64,000 bases of DNA from Saprospiraceae bacterium (GTDB lineage: Bacteria; Bacteroidota; Bacteroidia; Chitinophagales; Saprospiraceae), in assembly GCA_026993525.1 (NCBI GenBank), contig JALWSS010000009.1, forward strand, positions 37,034 to 101,033, read 5' to 3'. The notes under the pieces were generated by a model. That model searched no databases. It saw only the letters and a list, made by a program, of their open reading frames with translations, and was not told where the DNA came from. The first letter of the stretch is position 1. The number at the start of each line of letters is the position of its first letter. Shown here piece by piece: positions 46,005 through 56,500 of this stretch. The position numbers were made by a program, and so were the translations under genes.

Positions 46005-46108
46005 TATACTCGACTCGAAGTGGTTTGAGAATAACACATCACTGTAGTCAAGTGTGAATGGGGAGTTTGGGCGGCGTGCGCCGCCCAAACCACTTCGTTT
46101 TGAGTATA
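46005..46108. repeat. 104-bp palindromic element, family 2, copy 2
   Basis: Reverse orientation relative to copy 1. Starts TATACTCGACTCGAAGTGG and ends CCACTTCGTTTTGAGTATA, with an inner hairpin GGGCGGC...GCCGCCC. It lies in the gap between comEC and the small secreted protein gene, upstream of comEC. Confidence 0.85.
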
Positions 46109-46170
46109 TGTTTGCAGCGCCTAATATATTGCAAGCCCTGGATTCTTGCAAATGGCAGCCTGGGAGCAAC

Positions 46171-46206
46171 AAAAAAGGGAACCCGCATTTGCAGGTTCCC
46201 TTTTTT
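46171..46206. terminator. Bidirectional terminator
   Basis: AAAAAAGGGAACC and GGTTCCCTTTTTT form a 13-bp perfect stem with a 10-nt loop. It lies 17 nt past the stop of the minus-strand gene at 46224 and can terminate transcription from either side. Confidence 0.88.
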
Positions 46207-46223
46207 GCACGAAGGACATTTGT

Positions 46224-46619
46224 TTACTCAGTTTCTACGAGCACGTCCTTTTTGATGTATCCGGTGAAGGTTCTCAACTCAACTTCGTAGCGGCCGGGGT
46301 TGAATTTGGAAAAGTCGAGTTCGTAGATGGTGTTAACCGGAAGGTTCCACAGTTCGTCCTGGAACACGATTTCACCTTTGGAATTCTTGATCCGGAGTTC
46401 GTTGAGGTTGACATTAATCGTCTCAAAATCAATGTAATAAACTTTGTGTTCCTTGTCGTGGTAGAATGTCCAGTTTTCACCTTTCAGTTCCGGCAAATCC
46501 TCTTCGTCAGAAACAGTGACCCTATCACTTGCTACGGTTGCCATGCTGGTTTGTGCTTCAACCACCACGAAGGCCACCATGAAAAGCACCACTGTAAAAA
46601 TCAATTTCCTGAGCTGCAT
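46224..46619 (-). CDS. Small secreted protein with beta-sandwich
   Basis: 131 residues: signal peptide (LIFTVVLFMVAFVVVEAQ) and a compact beta-rich domain (WTFYHDKEHKVYYIDFETINVNLNELRIKNSKGEIVFQDELW...FNPGRYEVELRTFTGYIKKDVLVE). The last strands resemble type A sorting domains (GRYEVELRT), but the length and acidic end do not support calling it a sorting signal. Secreted or periplasmic; function unknown. It has a full promoter (46676-46706) and its own terminator, so it is a single-gene unit, probably well expressed. Confidence 0.75.
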   Translation of the reverse strand: MQLRKLIFTVVLFMVAFVVVEAQTSMATVASDRVTVSDEEDLPELKGENWTFYHDKEHKVYYIDFETINVNLNELRIKNSKGEIVFQDELWNLPVNTIYELDFSKFNPGRYEVELRTFTGYIKKDVLVETE

Positions 46620-46675
46620 CTTTTGTAACTGTTGTTAAGGTTTTAGAAAAAAATTTGGATTTGCTCAACGGCGGG

Positions 46676-46706
46676 CAAATTTATATCGCCGGGGCGAAGA
46701 TTCAAA
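46676..46706 (-). promoter_or_regulatory. Consensus promoter TTTG-N19-TAAATTTG
   Basis: On the minus strand TTTG (46706-46703) and TAAATTTG (46683-46676) are separated by exactly 19 nt, an ideal Bacteroidota vegetative promoter, about 57 nt upstream of the small secreted protein gene. Confidence 0.8.
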
Positions 46707-46835
46707 AGAATCTGTGTCACAAAAGGGATTATTTGTCCACGAACGGGAAAATTTCCCCAACAAACGTCACCTGTATTTCAAAATTACAGGAGGCATTTTG
46801 GTTAACATCGTCGAGAGGGAAATGCGATTTTGGAT

Positions 46836-48335
46836 TCAGGTAGTGCTTTCTTCTATCCAGTTGAGAGAACGCTGAACAGCTTTCTGCCACCAATGGTATT
46901 TCAGCGCACGTTCCTGGTTGGAGATTGCAGGCAGGAAGGCTTGTTCAAGTTCCCATTTTTCGGCCAGTTTGCCCTGGCTCCAGAGCCCCACTGCGATTCC
47001 GGCCAGATAGGCTGCGCCCAATGCAGTGGTTTCAGTAATCTTTGGACGTTCAACTTTCGAGCCAAGAATATCGGCCTGAAATTGCATCAGAAAGTTGTTG
47101 GCAGTGGCGCCACCGTCCACCTTCAGCACTTTTAACTCCATGCCGGCATCAGACTCCATTGCAGTGAGCAAATCTTTGCTTTGAAACGCAATGCTCTCCA
47201 ATGCGGCCCTTGCCAGATGGGCCCTGGTGGTGCCTCGGGTGATGCCTACAATGGTACCGCGGGCATACATGTCCCAATAGGGTGCCCCCATTCCGGCGAA
47301 AGCCGGTACCATGTAAACACCGTCAGTTGTAGCAATACTTCTGGCGAGTGCTTCGGTTTCTGAGGCGTCGGCAATCAGTCCGAGGCCGTCTCTAAGCCAT
47401 TGAATGGCAGCTCCGGCAATGAAAACACTGCCTTCCAAAGCATATTCAACCTTGCCGTCAATGCCCCATGCGATGGTGGTTAGCAGGCCGTTTTTTGAGT
47501 GAACCAGGTCAGTTCCGGTGTTCATCAGCATAAAGCAGCCGGTGCCGTAGGTATTTTTTGCCATGCCCGGGCTGTGACAGACTTGTCCGAACAGTGCGGC
47601 TTGCTGGTCGCCGGCCATGCCGGCAATGGGGATTTCTGCCCCCAGCAATTCTTTTACACAATGGCCAAACACCCCACTTGATGCTTTGACTTCTGGCAGC
47701 ATAGATGCAGGGATGTCAAGGGCAGCCAGCATTTCAGCGTCCCATTCAAGGGTGTTGATATTGAAGAGCAGCGTTCTTGAAGCATTGGAGAAGTCCGTGG
47801 CGTGGACTTTGCCGCCGGTCAGTTTCCACAAGAGCCAGGTGTCCACGGTTCCGAAAAGCAGTTCCCCCTTTTCGGCGGCTGTTCTGGCACCAGAAACGTT
47901 CTCGAGTATCCAATGAACCTTGGTGCCGGAGAAATAGGCATCAACCACAAGCCCGGTTGCAGAGCGAATGTGAGCTTCCATTCCTTCGGCCAACAATCTC
48001 TGGCAGATAGCGGCTGTTCTCCGGTCTTGCCAGACGATGGCATTGCTGACAGGTTGGCCGGTGAACTTGTTCCAGACCACTGTGGTTTCCCGCTGGTTGG
48101 TAATTCCGATAGCAGCAATTTCCGATGGTGAAATTCCGGCTTTCCCAATGGCATCCCTGGCGGTTTCCAGTTGGGTCTGCCAGATCTCATCCGGATTGTG
48201 CTCCACCCAGCCAGGCTGTGGATAGTGTTGGGTAAATTCCTTTTGTGAAACACTTACAATGTGCCCGTTTTCATCGAAAACGATGCTTCTGGAACTGGTT
48301 GTGCCCTGATCGAATGCGAGTATGTATTTGCCCAT
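46836..48335 (-). CDS. glpK: Glycerol kinase
   Basis: About 499 residues from ATG 48335 ([17 protein letters not shown]); ATG 48341 is also possible. Phosphorylates glycerol to sn-glycerol 3-phosphate in the cytosol. FGGY-family features: DQGTTSSRS phosphate loop, [60 protein letters not shown] and [21 protein letters not shown]. It stands alone; neither glpF nor glpD is in the window. Repeat family 3 copy 2 lies just upstream. Confidence 0.96.
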   Translation of the reverse strand: MGKYILAFDQGTTSSRSIVFDENGHIVSVSQKEFTQHYPQPGWVEHNPDEIWQTQLETARDAIGKAGISPSEIAAIGITNQRETTVVWNKFTGQPVSNAIVWQDRRTAAICQRLLAEGMEAHIRSATGLVVDAYFSGTKVHWILENVSGARTAAEKGELLFGTVDTWLLWKLTGGKVHATDFSNASRTLLFNINTLEWDAEMLAALDIPASMLPEVKASSGVFGHCVKELLGAEIPIAGMAGDQQAALFGQVCHSPGMAKNTYGTGCFMLMNTGTDLVHSKNGLLTTIAWGIDGKVEYALEGSVFIAGAAIQWLRDGLGLIADASETEALARSIATTDGVYMVPAFAGMGAPYWDMYARGTIVGITRGTTRAHLARAALESIAFQSKDLLTAMESDAGMELKVLKVDGGATANNFLMQFQADILGSKVERPKITETTALGAAYLAGIAVGLWSQGKLAEKWELEQAFLPAISNQERALKYHWWQKAVQRSLNWIEESTT

Positions 48336-48354
48336 AGCCATTGCGATTTAATAG

Positions 48355-48433
48355 ACGTTTACTAAACCTTTGGAGATTTAGTAAACGTGGGTCAAAAACC
48401 CCACAAAAACATGGTTCCTTCGGAAAATGGGGC
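48355..48433. repeat. Family 3 repeat, copy 2, with terminator-like partner
   Basis: The 34-bp inverted repeat ACGTTTAC...GTAAACGT lies at 48355-48388. The following 48391-48433 is the reverse complement, with few differences, of the terminator segment at 56720-56759. The whole composite is therefore duplicated in inverted orientation upstream of glpK and after the alpha-2-macroglobulin gene. Confidence 0.8.
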
Positions 48434-48501
48434 ATTCAGGAATGAATGCGGCAAAATAACAACTGTTGTCAGAAGTGCAAATCAGGAGGCCCCCGGCAGC
48501 C

Positions 48502-48639
48502 TTACAGCCTCGCTTTGACGAAAAGGGAGAGGAGCAGGATTCCGAAGATGATCAGTCCCAATGCCGGTGCAGATTTCATGCAAACCATGCCCAGAATCAA
48601 CAGAAGAAAGGAAATGAAAGCATAAACCAGGTTTTCCAT
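48502..48639 (-). CDS. 45-residue hydrophobic membrane protein
   Basis: ATG 48639 to stop 48502, 45 residues. Almost wholly hydrophobic: AFISFLLLILGMVCM then GLIIFGILLLSLFVKARL, probably two short helices with a Lys/Arg-rich end. It lies 35 nt downstream of erpA on the same strand. Small size lowers certainty, but the composition and operon position favour a real gene. The function is unknown. Confidence 0.55.
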   Translation of the reverse strand: MENLVYAFISFLLLILGMVCMKSAPALGLIIFGILLLSLFVKARL

Positions 48640-48674
48640 GCCCCGGTACATTCAAATGCGGTGCCAGTGCGGGG

Positions 48675-49001
48675 TCAGATGGCGAAGCTTTCGCCACAGC
48701 CACAGGTGCGTGAAGCGTTGGGATTGTTGAAGGTAAAGCCTTTGCCGTTCAGGCCTTCGGAAAACTCCAGGGTGGAGTTGAACAGATACAGCAGGCTCTT
48801 GATGTCAGTAACGACTTTCATTCCGTTGTCTTCAAAAACCTGGTCGTCTGGCCTGGGCTGGTTGTCAAAATCCATTTGATAGGTAAGGCCTGAGCAGCCT
48901 CCACTGGTCACGGACACCCGAACGAAGTAGTCGTCGCCCCACCCTTCTTTGGCTTTGATCTCAATGATCTTCTTTTTTGCGCTTTCCGAAACGTATATCA
49001 T
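48675..49001 (-). CDS. erpA: Iron-sulfur cluster carrier of the IscA/ErpA type
   Basis: 108 residues from ATG 49001. An A-type carrier that accepts Fe-S clusters and passes them to apoproteins in the cytosol. Three conserved Cys are present: Cys36 in TSGGCSGLTYQMDF and Cys100/Cys102 in SRTCGCGESF. The longer frame from 49025 adds eight residues without family support. It lies 96 nt downstream of the cysteine desulfurase, which supplies sulfur for clusters, so the two fit functionally. IscA, SufA and ErpA cannot be separated by eye. Confidence 0.92.
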   Translation of the reverse strand: MIYVSESAKKKIIEIKAKEGWGDDYFVRVSVTSGGCSGLTYQMDFDNQPRPDDQVFEDNGMKVVTDIKSLLYLFNSTLEFSEGLNGKGFTFNNPNASRTCGCGESFAI

Positions 49002-49097
49002 CTTCAAATGTGGTTGGTTAGTCAACTAAGTTCTGATCCGAAACAATTACAAAGATAAACGCTGATCCTCAACAATCGTTTAGGGTGGCGCATTTAC

Positions 49098-50294
49098 TCA
49101 AAGATCATTCAGCAAGCCTTCCTTCCACATTTCCCAGACGGGGCTGATTTTGCGAAGATTGTCAACACCGTTTCTGACGAGTTGAATGGCCAGGTCCACG
49201 TCTTCTTCCACATTGAATCTTCCAAGGCTGAAACGGATGGAGGCATGGGCCATCTCGTCACTCAGTCCTATGGCAGTGAGCACATGGGAAGGGTCAAGTG
49301 AGGCCGAGGTGCAGGCCGAGCCGGAGGAAACAGCCAGTTTCTGGTTGAATGTGGCCATGAGTTTTTCGCCATCCACACACCTGAACGAGAGGTTCGTCAC
49401 ATGCGGCAGGCGGTGCGCAGTGCTGCCGTTCACCCGGCTTTCTTCAATTTCGAGCAAAGCAGTTTCAAGGCGGTTTCTCATCCGGGACAGGCGTTCAGCT
49501 TCTCTTTGCATTTCTTTCGTCGCAATGTTGATCGCTGCTCCCAGGCCCACGATGCCCGGGACATTCAAAGTGCCGGAGCGCATGCCCCGCTCATGCCCTC
49601 CGCCGTGAATCTGGGCAGCCGGTTTCACCCTCGGGTGGGCGCTGCTCACGTAGAGGCCCCCTACCCCTTTGGGGCCGTACAATTTGTGGCCGGAAAAGGC
49701 GAGCAGATGAACCCCGGTTTCTTTGGGCTTTACATCGAGCTTACCCACTGCCTGGGTGGCATCACTGAAGAGCAACACGCCTTTTTCTTCGCAAATGGCA
49801 GCGATTTCCGGCATGGGCTGAATCACCCCGGTTTCGTTGTTGGCCCACATCACAGCCACCAGAATGGTTGTGTCGGTAATCGAATCCCTGAGCTGATCGA
49901 GGTCAATCAGCCCTTCTGAGTCAACCTGGAGGAAGGTGATTTCGGCGCCTTTCTTTTGGAGCGCCTTGCAGGTGTCCAGAACGGCCTTGTGCTCGGTTTT
50001 TACGGTGACGATGTGCTTGCCTTTTGAGGCGTAAGCCTCGAAGATGCCTTTGATGGCCAGGTTGTCGCTTTCGGTGGCGCCGGAGGTGAAAACGATTTCC
50101 TTCGGTAAAACACCGAGGCTGTCAGCAATGCGTTCACGGGCTTTGTCAACGGCGTCTTCGGCTTCCCAACCGAAGGTGTGGCTCCGGCTGGCAGCATTGC
50201 CAAACTTATCCGTGAAATACGGCAACATTTCCTCCAGCACCCTGGGGTCACAGGGCGTGGTGGCGTTGTTGTCCATGTAAATTCTATTGCCCAT
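49098..50294 (-). CDS. iscS: Cysteine desulfurase (IscS/NifS class)
   Basis: 398 residues. PLP enzyme that moves sulfur from L-cysteine to an active-site Cys for Fe-S cluster and thionucleoside synthesis. Features: YMDNNATTPCDPRVLEEMLPYF, TSGATESDNLAIKG, the PLP Lys in FSGHKLYGPKGVGGLYV and the catalytic Cys loop SSGSACTSASLDPSHVL, of the long IscS-type. ATG 50294 (MGNRIYMDNNATT) fits the family, and a TACCTTTG box 18 nt upstream excludes the longer frame, which also runs into repeat family 2 copy 3. erpA follows. Confidence 0.95.
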   Translation of the reverse strand: MGNRIYMDNNATTPCDPRVLEEMLPYFTDKFGNAASRSHTFGWEAEDAVDKARERIADSLGVLPKEIVFTSGATESDNLAIKGIFEAYASKGKHIVTVKTEHKAVLDTCKALQKKGAEITFLQVDSEGLIDLDQLRDSITDTTILVAVMWANNETGVIQPMPEIAAICEEKGVLLFSDATQAVGKLDVKPKETGVHLLAFSGHKLYGPKGVGGLYVSSAHPRVKPAAQIHGGGHERGMRSGTLNVPGIVGLGAAINIATKEMQREAERLSRMRNRLETALLEIEESRVNGSTAHRLPHVTNLSFRCVDGEKLMATFNQKLAVSSGSACTSASLDPSHVLTAIGLSDEMAHASIRFSLGRFNVEEDVDLAIQLVRNGVDNLRKISPVWEMWKEGLLNDL

Positions 50295-50311
50295 TGTTCC
50301 TGCAATTTTGG

Positions 50312-50319
50312 CAAAGGTA
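50312..50319 (-). promoter_or_regulatory. -7 promoter element TACCTTTG for iscS
   Basis: CAAAGGTA on the plus strand, perfect TAnnTTTG on the minus strand, 18 nt upstream of the iscS ATG. The end of repeat family 2 copy 3 is only 9 nt further upstream, so the element reaches into the -33 zone. Confidence 0.5.
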
Positions 50320-50327
50320 AAGGCTGC

Positions 50328-50431
50328 TATACGCAAAAAGAAGTGGTTCGGTCGGCGGTCCCGGAGCCGAACTGTCCATCCACATCGGATGAGAATTACG
50401 GATTTTCGCAAACCACTTCGCATCGGGTATA
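50328..50431. repeat. 104-bp palindromic element, family 2, copy 3
   Basis: Starts TATACGCAAAAAGAAGTGG and ends CCACTTCGCATCGGGTATA. The inner hairpin is degenerate (GGTCGGCGGTCCCGGAGCC), so this copy appears older than the other two. It lies between the iscS promoter and the alpha-2-macroglobulin gene. Confidence 0.82.
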
Positions 50432-50558
50432 AAAGCATGGAGAATTATCACCTGGACAAGATGCATGGCATTTCTTAATCTTGTGTTTGTGCTTTTACCG
50501 GGAAGCGTGCATCTACCTGCCGTGGAACTAAATTGTCACACCCGCCAAATCTCAAACC

Positions 50559-53500
50559 ATGAAATACTTAGTTGTCTTGTTCATTGCCTCGCTTTTGATC
50601 GGGCTCCTCATGGCCTGCAAATCCTATCCTGAATCCACCAAAACCCAACCCTTTGAGAACATGAATGACCTTACCGGACTTTGGAAGGAGATTGACAGCC
50701 TGGAAAGCAAGGGCCTGGTCAGATCGGCCTTCGGAAAAACAGAACAATTCATCGCCCTTGCCAGAAAGGAAAACAAGCCGGATTACATCGTTGCCGGCAT
50801 CATGCGTATGGCGCAGTACATGGCTGAATTACAGGAGGGAGGAGTGCCGGAAGCAATTGCTTATGTCGAAGAAGAAACCAACAACAGTGCTTACCCCATC
50901 AGGCCCTTGTTGCAGTCCTACCTGGCTGAATCCTATGCCAACTACCTCGGGCAAAACATCTGGAAGTTCAGAGACCGGACGGATGTCGGCACCCCGCCGT
51001 CAAAAAACATCACCACCTGGACAATCCGGCAATTCGAAGAAAAGATCAGGGGCTTGTACCGGGCATCCGTTTCTGACGGAAAGCTGAAAAAAGAACCCAT
51101 TGGGAATTTCGCCTTTCTTCTGGCCGACAGCACCAACAGCCATCTCCGCCCCACCCTTTACGATTTGCTGGCATTCAGGGCTTTGGATCATTTTTCCCAC
51201 GAGTCGTCCTGGCTCACCAAACCGGCTTATCAGTTTGAAATGGACAGCCCCGAGGTGCTGGCTCCCGTGGAGGTGTTCGCCAGTTGGAAACCCGAAACGA
51301 AAGACAGCAGTTCGTATCAGTTGCAGGTGCTGAAGCTGTACCAGGAATTGCTGTCCTTCCGTTTGGCGCAAGCCGAAGAATACCCGGAAGCACTGTTGGA
51401 AGCCGACCTCAAACGCCTCGACTACGCACTTGGCCAGGCTGTTTTCGATGAAAAGGACCAGGCTTATTTGAAGACCTTGAAAGCATGGGAAATCAAACTC
51501 GATGGAAATCCCGGCCAAACCCTGGTACAAGCCAAACAGGCCAAATGGTACCAACGAAAAGGAAACAAGTACGACGCCCTCAAAGATAAATTTACCGAAG
51601 GAAATGACCCTGCTAAATGGCACCTGAAGAAAGCCGTTGAAATATGTGACAAGGCCATTGAAAACTTTCCGGATTCACGGGGTAGCAGCATCTGCCAGTC
51701 CATAAAGGCGCAGATTGAGATCCCCCAGTTGAAGATGCAATTGGAGGAATATGTGGTTCCGGGAAAACCGATCCTCTGCCGCCTGGAATACAAAAACCTG
51801 CGTGCGGCAATCGTCCGGATTTACAGAATGAATGAAAAAAGAAATGAGCAATGGAGAATGATGAGCCGGGAAAGCGATGCCACCAAAAGGCGGATCGCAT
51901 TTCTGTCAAAGTTGCCAACCGTCAGTGAGCAGGCCTTTGACCTGCCCGACGACGGAGACTACCAGGTGCACGTGGTTGAAACCGGGCTCAAAGAGTTGAA
52001 CTACGGAGAATATCTGGTGGTGGTGTCTGACAATCAGTCATTGGAACAATCCGCCTCCGTTTATTTCACCCACATCCAGGTGACCAACCTGGGCCTCTGG
52101 CAGCGCGATGACAACAGAGGTCGCCCGCATTTCATCGTTTATCATCGCCAGGACGGCGGACCGCTGCAAGGAGTCAGCGCCGATTTTTTTGAGGACCGAT
52201 ACGACAGCCGAACCCACACCTCCCACCTTATTAAATTCGGAAGTTCAAGCTCCAATGCCGACGGTTTCATCTTTTTCCCTTCGGGTAAAAATCAGCGGCG
52301 TTTTTCAATGTTGCTGCACTACCGGAAAGATTCGCTCCGGCTGAACCGCAATTTTTACAACTACCCCGGCAACTCGAGGCAAAAAGCCTATGAGCGATCC
52401 ATCGTGCTGCTGGACCGGAACATTTACCGGCCCGGCCAGACGGTGTATTTCAAAATCTATGGCCTGTACGTTGACCAAAAGAGGCTGCCTTCCATTCTGC
52501 CCGGCAAAGCCGTCAGGGTGACCCTGAAAGACGCCAATTACCAGGAGGTAGCCTTCATGGATCTCCAAACGAATGAGTACGGCACCGCGCACGGCCGGTT
52601 TGTGTTGCCAACGGGAGGCCTGAATGGCTCTTACAGCCTGGTAAGCAGCATCGGCGGCAACTCGGCCTCTTTCCGGGTGGAAGACTACAAACGTCCCAAA
52701 TTTGAGGTCGTGCTGAACAAGCCAAAAGAAGCCCACCGGCTGGGTGATACAGTTAAAGTTAGCGGCCTCGCAAAAGCCTATGCAGGTTTCAACCTGGACG
52801 GTGCCCGGGTTAAGTGGCAGGTGGTAAGAGAGGTGCGCTTTCCGTGGCTGCCCTGGTGGTATCTGCGTTGGTTCCCGGCATACGGAGAAAGCCGGGAAAT
52901 TGCCCACGGCGAAACGACCACCGGCGCGAACGGTGAGTTTACAGTTTCCTTCCCTGCCCTTCCTGACAAAAGCGCTCAACTCGGCCTGAGGCCTGAATTC
53001 CACTTCACCGTCTATGCGGATGTGACCGACCTCAACGGTGAAACCCAAAGCAGTCAGCGCATCGTCGTGGTTGGCGAAGAGGCCCTCAGACTGGATGCCG
53101 CCATCGGCAAGGAAATCCGGATCGGCAAGATGGACAAAGTCAGGCTGGTGACCCAAAACCTGGACGGTGAAAAGCTGGACATCGCCGGCTCGTACAGTCT
53201 GGAGCGCCTGAAAGCCCCCGAAACATTTTTCGTGGATCGAAAATGGGACCTGCCGGACCTGTCCATTTACAGCAAGGAGGAGTTCAAACTACTGTTCCCC
53301 AATATCGCCTGGGAACTGGAAGACCAGCCGGAAAAATGGCCGGTTGAGCGAACCCTACTCTCCGGGGCCTTCAACACGGCCAATTCCGATCAGATAAACC
53401 TCAGGGCCAAGGGCCTCGATCCGGGTTGGTATGTCCTCACCCTTCGGGCAAATGACCCCTTTGGAAAGGAAGTGGTGACCCGGAAATACTTCATGGTCTG

Positions 53501-56500
53501 GGACGACCAGACAAAAGACCTTGCATTGACAAAACCCATCTGGGCCCATGTCAACACCGGCCCTGTCGAGCCCGGCCAAACGGCTGATCTCGTGTTTCGG
53601 GCACCGGGCAAAACGCATGTTTTGGTGGAACTGATGCGGGGCAAAGAGGTGCTGAAGCGGGATTGGATTCCCTTCGGAAAACTGCACCGCTGGACCTGGG
53701 ATATTCAGGAAGCCGACCGGGGCAACTTACAGGTCTTTATCAACTGGGGCGGCCACAACCGCACCATGAACCAGCAATACAACATCCTTGTGCCCTGGAG
53801 CAACAAAGACCTGAACATCAGTTTTGAAACCTTCCGGGACAAGCTGCTGCCCGGGCAGGAGGAAGAATGGCGCATTCGCATCAGCAGTGCCGGGGGCGGG
53901 GCCGTGGCCGCCGAGGTGCTGGCATCCATGTACGACGCCTCGCTGGATGCTTTTGTCAACAATGACTGGCGCTGGAACACCTGGCCCAACTGGTACAGCG
54001 GCGTGCGCTACAGCGTGCTGGCGGATGACCTGACCTACCCCAGCCGGCTGAAAAACTGGTCTTCAAATGTGCCTTATCCCAAAGGATTGCGCTACCCCAT
54101 AATGATAGGTTATGCATTGGATGGATTTGGGGGAAGGCTGGCAGCCCGGGCCTATGAAAAGAAACTCAGTCGTGTCATGGAGTCAGTAGCTCCCGGTGTA
54201 GAAATTGCCGATGCCGAAGCTCCTCCTGAACCTGATGCTGCCGCCATGATGGAGGAAGCGCAACAACCGGAGGCGCCCACCGAACCGGTACCACCGGTAC
54301 CGCAGGTTCGTGAGAACCTGAACGAGACGGTGTTCTTCAAGCCGGAGCTCCGCACCGATGCCAATGGCGATGTGGTCATTGCCTTCAAAATGAACGAGGC
54401 CCTGACCAAATGGAAGTTTCGCGTGCTGGCCCACACCAAACTGCTGGAGGCCGGGCTGGCTGTGAAAGAAGTGGTGACCCAAAAAGACCTGATGGTCATT
54501 CCCAATCCGCCACGTTTTTTCCGGGAGGGTGATGAAATAGAGTACACCGCCAAAGTGGTGAATCTGACGGATCGCCCCTTGCGGGGCAATGCGCAGTTGC
54601 AAATGGTGAACCCGCTCAACTCCGTTCCCGTGTACAAATGGCTGGACAATCCACAGTTCAACAGCAACTTTGAAGTTCCGGCGAACGGCTCCGCCCAACT
54701 CGCCTGGCGTTTTAAAGTGCCGGATGTCGCCGAAGTGCCCGTCATTGAAAATACCGTCATGGTCTGGGCCGGCAACCAGAGCGACGGCGAGCGCAATGTG
54801 ACCCCGGTGCTCTCCAACCGCATGTTGGTGACGGAAACCCTGCCGCTCAACGTCCGGGGGCACCAGCAACGGGAATTCGTTTTTGATCGCTTGCGCAATG
54901 CGGACTCCCCCACCCTCAGCCACCAGGGGCTGACCCTGGAGTTCACCAGCAACCCGGCCTGGTACGCCGTGCAGGCCATGCCCTACCTGATGGAATATCC
55001 TTATGACTGTTCTGAGCAGATATTCTCCCGGTTTTATGCCAACAGCCTGGCAGCAGCGGTGGCCAATTCTACCCCTAAGATCAAAGCAGTTTTTGATCGC
55101 TGGCGCAATGAAGGGGCAGGTGCCATGCAAAGCAACCTGAGCAAAAACCAGGCGCTGAAATCGGCCCTGTTGGAGGAAACACCCTGGGTATTGCAGGCAC
55201 AAGACGAAGAAACCCAAAAGCGCAACATCGCCCTGCTCTTCGACCTGAACCGGATGGGTGAGGAGGCCCTTACCGCCCTGCAAAAACTTCAGGAAAGGCA
55301 ATTGCCCGGCGGGGGTTGGCCCTGGTTTGCCGGTGGCCGGGACAATTGGTACATCACCCAATACATCGTGGAGGGCTTTGGCAGGCTGCACCGGCTGGGC
55401 GTCAGCGATTATGTTTCTGATCCGCAATGGGCAGAAATGATTCGTTCAGCAGTGCGCTATTGCGACGAAAGAATGACGGACCGCTACGAGGAACTGTCAA
55501 AAGCCGTTGCCGAAGGAAAAACAAAATGGGAGGATGACCACCTGGACTACCTGGCAGCCCACTACCTGTATGCGAGGTCCTTTTACCTGGACCCAACCCT
55601 GAGTGCCGGAAAATCCGGCGGACCTGCCGGCGATATTGCGCTGATACCCCTGGAGGGCAAGGCAAGGCTGGTGTATGATTATTACCTTTCACAGGCCGAA
55701 AAATACTGGCTCGGCAAAGGCAATTACACCGAAGGCCTGCTGGCGCTGGCCCTGAACCGCAGCCAAAAAGAGGAGGCAGCATCGGCCATAGTCCGCTCCC
55801 TGAAAGAGCGCTCCATCGTAAACGAAGAATTGGGCATGTACTGGAACTACCCCGGCGGATGGTGGTGGTACCGCGCCCCCGTCGAGATGCATGCCCTGAT
55901 GACAGAGGTGTTTTCAGAAGTGGCGCAGGACCAGCAGGCAGTGGATGAACTCCGAATCTGGTTGCTGAAAAACAAACAGACCAACCACTGGAAAACTACC
56001 AAAGCCACTGCCAACGCCGTGTATGCCCTGCTGATGAACGGCAGCAACTGGCTGGATGCGGAGCCCGTCATGATTCGGCTCGGCAATGACGATTGGGCAA
56101 ACCGCAAAATTGCCGAAGCACAAAAAAGCGCTGAAGCCGGAACCGGCTATATCAAAGTGCGTTTCGGGGGCGAAGACATTACCCCCGGTATGGCCACAGT
56201 CAATGTTGACAACCCCAATGACGGCATTGCCTGGGGAGCTATGTACTGGCAGTATTTCGAGCAACTGGACAACATCACCACCTTCCGGGAAACGCCGCTG
56301 ACGCTCAAAAAGTCGCTTTTCAAAGTGGTAAATACCGATGCCGGAGAGAAACTGGAGCCTTTGAATGGGGAGGGCCTGAAAGTTGGTGACAAGGTCGTGG
56401 CCAGAGTTGAACTGAAAGTGGACCGCGACATGGAGTACGTCCACATGAAAGACATGCGGGCCAGTGCTTTTGAGCCGGTGAATGTTCTGAGCACCTACAA

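Noticed and set aside
48482..48703. 73-codon minus-strand frame overlapping the erpA 3' region
   Set aside because: It conflicts with the better supported erpA end and with the 45-residue hydrophobic frame at 48502-48639 and has no protein-like pattern.
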